64,000 nt of DNA from Haemonchus contortus (lineage: Eukaryota; Nematoda; Chromadorea; Rhabditida; Trichostrongylidae). Below the pieces are notes generated by a model that ran no database searches, was not told the origin of the DNA, and saw only the letters and a list, made by a program, of their open reading frames with translations. A program made the position numbers and the translations under genes. Position 1 is the stretch's first letter. Each line of letters starts with the position of its first letter. The stretch spans positions 24,078,432 through 24,142,431 of the forward strand of contig LS997566.1 of the NCBI GenBank assembly GCA_000469685.2, read 5' to 3'. Of the stretch, positions 60,391 to 64,000 are shown piece after piece.

Positions 60391-61417
60391 ACTTGTCATT
60401 GTTTGCGCTCTCCGTTTCAAAAAACGACTGGAACGACTGAATCTGCATCTTATCATGATGTCATCTGCAAATGAGCAGCAATGTTGTAGGGAAATGAATT
60501 TTCTTATGCGCGATCAACATTGTTTGTACGGTGGGAGTGGCTAATTTCACAAATACGAGCTAAGAAGAGAGCAAACAACACGATCTGCCCTGACTCACAA
60601 TTGATATCGTCTACAACGAGGTGAACTATTCGAAACCCAAACCAGAACCTTTCCATCAGTTTCTTTTCTTGAGATTTTCGATTTGCCACGATGAAATTGA
60701 AGGGCCTATCTGCAACAAAATGACCGAAATTTGATAACAACGACAGCAGGGTTTACTCTTCCATAGTGTTATCCGGGGTGCTTCAAAATAACGACACCCA
60801 AACAGCCATGGAAGCGAGCTAAGCCCAAGAAATCGTATTTTTCCACGCGAAAGAAGTGGTATAGCCTTGTGGAGCGAGTGCAGCATCAAATGATTCCAGC
60901 TCAGGAATATACCATCGGTATATGATTACTCTTGTTTTGGGTATTAGTAAGAGGTTGACAGCAGCAAAAAGGAAATCGAAGATTCAATCAAAGATTTCAC
61001 CTCGGATGTTCTCGCCTTTCTTTGCGCTTGACATTCATTTTTTAATGATTTACAAAAACAGCTTTAAGTACAGTCCGATTCAGCTTCAACAGAAGGAAAT
61101 ACTTGCGCGGCAACAGAACGACTGCACGCAACACGTTAGTGAGTCATGTTAGACAGGGTTCATCATGCAGTACCTTCACCTCCTTTGACCCACCAACCCT
61201 TTGTTAAGATTGTCCAAGCCACCAGTCAACTTTCGACTTATTAGAATGCAGATTAGATCGAGTCAACTGTCAGAAGTCAGAAATGAACGACTTTTTTTAA
61301 GGATAAAGCAACCAAACGGGAGAGGTGGCCGCAATAGAAGTCTGATCAAAATATGCCTCTACTTCTCTTGGAGTCGCTAGACTCTTTGACGTCAATCAGT
61401 GCTGCGCTTCTGAGATG
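60391..61417. other. No supported gene
   Basis: Short ORFs on both strands (60,504-60,889 minus, 60,922-61,152 plus) without recognisable domains or splice-consistent exons. Confidence 0.4.
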
Positions 61418-61658
61418 CGCACCCGCATTCGACTTCCATTCAAAATTGTAGTGGAGTACTGTTTCGCATGTGGTCTGTACTTGCAGGTGCCAGACGATTA
61501 CAACTTACTGCTTTTATCCTCTCGAACGAGTCTCGAATCAACGAAACGACATCGAGGGATGAAAGTTTCGTTCGGTCTGAAAAGGAATCGATCCGAGATT
61601 GGGAACCACGGACCACGCGTTTGTGATAGTGCGCCACTTGCCGCTACACCATCTCACC
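61418..61658 (-). repeat. tRNA-derived SINE, copy e
   Basis: Minus-orientation copy. On the plus strand: GCATTCGACTTCCATTCAAAAT (family 3' word), GTGGTCTGTACTTGCAGGTG, CTCTCGAACGAGTCTCGA, a weakened B-box (GATCCGAGATTGGGAACCA) and the A-box complement near GCCGCTACACCATCTCACC. Confidence 0.7.
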
Positions 61659-62311
61659 TAAATACTCCTTCGTGCTTCACATGAATTACTTTCACACTCT
61701 CACTCGCAACTTTCACGCGAACACGTGAGTGTTTCCGCCCAAACTCTTTTTGTAGATCCTTGTCGAGGAGAAATTGATCCAATTGTCTCTATAGGACCAT
61801 GAGGGCAAAGAGGCTAATAGGCAGTTCGAGAAACTTAGAAATGATGAAGTTTCGGAAGATGAACGACCTTCTTAGCACTGCTTTTCTTCAGAAATCTCTC
61901 TCTTATTTCATCGAGTCGTATTATTTTGATATACCAAACTGTGTGGATGGTTCACTACACGGTTATGAATTTCGAGGTTGGAGATTGAAGCAAGAAGTTT
62001 AGGGAAATGAAGGCGCGTATAGCCATAGTAATTGGGAAAGTACAGTGCTATTTTTCCGTTGCCGGTGTATTTTGAGTCTGTAAGTTTGCCATCATATCAG
62101 ATAGTGAGGCTAGAATTCTGCTTCCTAGAAGAGTTGGCCAGTCAAACACTAAATTCCTCAGAGGCCCTACCATACAATGTTGGCCTGGGGAAATGCCCTC
62201 AGAGGCCTGGGAAAAGATTAATAAGGCATGAACTCTATAGTGATCACCCCCACCGTTTGCTTTTGCCCCTATACTAAACCCTTTTACTCATTGTTCATCC
62301 CTTGGCATCAG
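61659..62311. other. No supported gene
   Basis: May contain introns or exons preceding the candidate exon at 62,312, but none was recognised. Confidence 0.35.
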
Positions 62312-62617
62312 GTTCATGTGGCAAGCGATGGAGGCCAGAGACACGGGTCACTGGTATTTTCATATGGTTTGAAGGCTATGGTGGCTGGATTGAGTGGGAA
62401 TAATAGAATGGGTTCACAACTTATTGTTAGTTCGAAAGCATCCTGTTATGAAACTCTATTTCATTGGCCATATATGAGCGTAGTGTACAATTGGGAGACG
62501 GCAGAATATTTCGAAGAAGTGCTCGACGACAACCTTGTTGACAGTGCACTCGAAAGAGCGAGCCATCTCGGCCTCCCCTGGTCCGTTATCTGTTCTCCAT
62601 GGCCGCTCATAACATAG
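62312..62617 (+). CDS. Candidate terminal exon, unrecognised
   Basis: A CATCAG acceptor (exon start 62312) opens a phase-0 frame of about 101 codons to a TAG at 62,615-62,617. Composition is protein-like (HVASDGGQRHGSLVFSYG, SGNNRMGSQLIV, FHWPYMSVVYNWETAEYF, LERASHLGLPW). The GSQLIV...HWPY order faintly resembles the C-terminus of gamma-glutamyltranspeptidases, but not well enough to assign. No earlier exon was found. Confidence 0.35.
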   Translation, partial: VHVASDGGQRHGSLVFSYGLKAMVAGLSGNNRMGSQLIVSSKASCYETLFHWPYMSVVYNWETAEYFEEVLDDNLVDSALERASHLGLPWSVICSPWPLIT

Positions 62618-64000
62618 TAAGTTTCTGACCATGAACGCTTTTTACTTCATAAATCCTAGTTGTTGACTTTGATGGGTGTGATTTGAATGATCTTTGTACC
62701 TGTGTCGGATTAGCTCTGGCATTCGAAACTCTTCATGTAAGTCATGAATACTCAGGCTGTCCTCTAACGTGAAGGGGGGGGGGGGGGGGGGGTGGGTAAA
62801 AACCAATGTACGGGTTATCTGAAAAAAATGTCTGATGATGCATGTTTTGTTTTCTTTCGGCTCCACATCATAAAGTGGTTTCAAATGATTCATTTTATTT
62901 GACAAAAATCTTATATTAACGTTTCCAAGCTCTTTCTTTACTCGCATCACTTCAGGAGCTGAAAAAGAGCATTAGACTTGTAACATAGCTAGGGATCTAG
63001 TGTAAAGTAGGCAACTGAGCAGAGTTCTATATCATAAAAAATCTTTTAAATAAGTCCTAATTTTGTGTGAAGAAGCCTCGAGGGATTCCAGGTGGGTTTT
63101 CGACGGTTTTATAAACATCAACTATGTCTAGCCTCTATTCAGGCAATAGATATCGAGCCACCAGACGAGCATGAGTTCAATCACTACGATGTTGAAATCG
63201 GCTCTTCCCGAACAGCACTATTTCACAAGTAAGTTCCAGATATCTTTTGTGATCACAATTTTTCAAAACGAATTGCTCACGCATGCTTTACGCTCTCAAC
63301 TTGGTACTTCTTCACAATACAGAAGCTTCTCTGCATCTGGGACTTTGCACGCTCGGAAAGTTTTTGTTTTGTTACAGTTTCGAAGAAGAACTTCCGAAAC
63401 CCCTGTCGGCCTCCATTCACAAAAGCCTTCAATCAACACTCAATAAAACGTGAGTATCCCCTTTATGCTTACTGTTTTTTCATCACGTAATAGTCAGTAC
63501 TGTTTATTCAGTAGATCACTTTTCTTGAGTCAGATTTCTAACATTTTCTTGCGACATTAGTTACCTGAAACTTTATCTGATGAAACGTCTCTATGTTAAA
63601 TGCGTCAGGTTTTTCGAGTACAACTTGCGTTTCTGTTTACTTACTGACCACGAGGGATATCCTTGCATGTAGTGTTTCGCTATGGCACTGCTGATTGAGC
63701 TGACACCCTTCTGACCTTTGACAAATCGACACCGCGCTCACCTGTGGACGTTGAATGTTCCATTTTTCTTCTATGAGAACTATGCAAATGGTTGCAAAAA
63801 TCTTCGCCGATCTTTTTTGCTATCAAGGCAAACAATGTTCGGTAGCTTTGAAGCCGATAATTGAGTGCTCCTGGAACATAATTCAATTCTTTGGGTCACG
63901 GATAGAAAACCATATACTGGAATTAGTGTCCAGTTGATGCTGGAATACAAAAGATCGCGGCCATTACAACTCTAAATCTAACTGTTCGCTGATCCGAAGA
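62618..64000. other. No supported gene
   Basis: Includes the poly-G run at 62,774. ORFs at 63,171-63,446 and 63,680-63,937 have no recognisable features. Confidence 0.4.
62774..62792 (+). repeat. Poly-G tract (19 G)
   Basis: An uninterrupted run of 19 G followed by TGGG. It can form G-quadruplex DNA and is prone to length change or sequencing error. Caenorhabditis genomes are known to carry many such tracts. Confidence 0.9.

Overview
This is a eukaryotic window, most likely from a parasitic nematode of the strongylid (hookworm-like) group. That is inference. It rests on many short phase-consistent exons, mostly pyrimidine-AG acceptors, no operon-like prokaryotic packing, and a repeat load of mariner, Merlin-like, RTE, CR1-like and Gypsy-like elements plus tRNA-derived SINEs. 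No rRNA, CRISPR or prokaryotic feature is present.

Two host genes can be built exon by exon. The first (plus strand, about 4.6-13.7 kb) encodes a Pro/Gln-rich segment followed by two MAM domains, the second cut off at the last exon I can join. Its introns hold a deleted mariner element, a Merlin-type transposase remnant, a LINE reverse transcriptase remnant, two inverted copies of a MITE and a SINE. An RTE retrotransposon follows directly. The second (minus strand, 44.96 down to 28.97 kb) is a 22-exon, at least 763-residue protein with an N-terminal membrane anchor, Lys-rich stretches and a long coiled coil. It resembles the kinectin / ribosome-binding-protein-1 architecture of the rough ER. 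Its introns hold a SINE and a CR1 3' fragment. Exon phases agree at every junction, which makes this the most secure gene here.

Repeat layout: RTE nearly full length at 14.3-17.6 kb (minus), with a 5' fragment at 24.1-24.6 kb and a decayed copy at 55.5-58.4 kb that contains a 58-bp-arm hairpin and a GC-rich foldback insertion. A mariner-like deletion element with about 90-bp inverted repeats lies at 18.25-18.88 kb. A complete Gypsy-like LTR retrotransposon lies at 46,828-54,346, with near-identical LTRs, a 4-bp GTTA target duplication, a gag-protease ORF and a frameshifted RT/RNase H/integrase region. It also has a long extra C-terminal ORF that begins with an AT-hook-like motif and continues for about 430 residues that I do not recognise. 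This extra region is the most promising undescribed item. A CR1-like LINE 3' half sits at 59.4-60.3 kb between inverted tRNA-like repeats. At least five copies of one tRNA-derived SINE family are scattered through the window.

The rest (about 1-4.5, 18.9-24, 24.6-28.9, 54.4-55.5, 58.4-59.2 and 60.4-64 kb) holds only short candidate exons or nothing I can support. Intron-exon models are by eye; no alignment or search was run.
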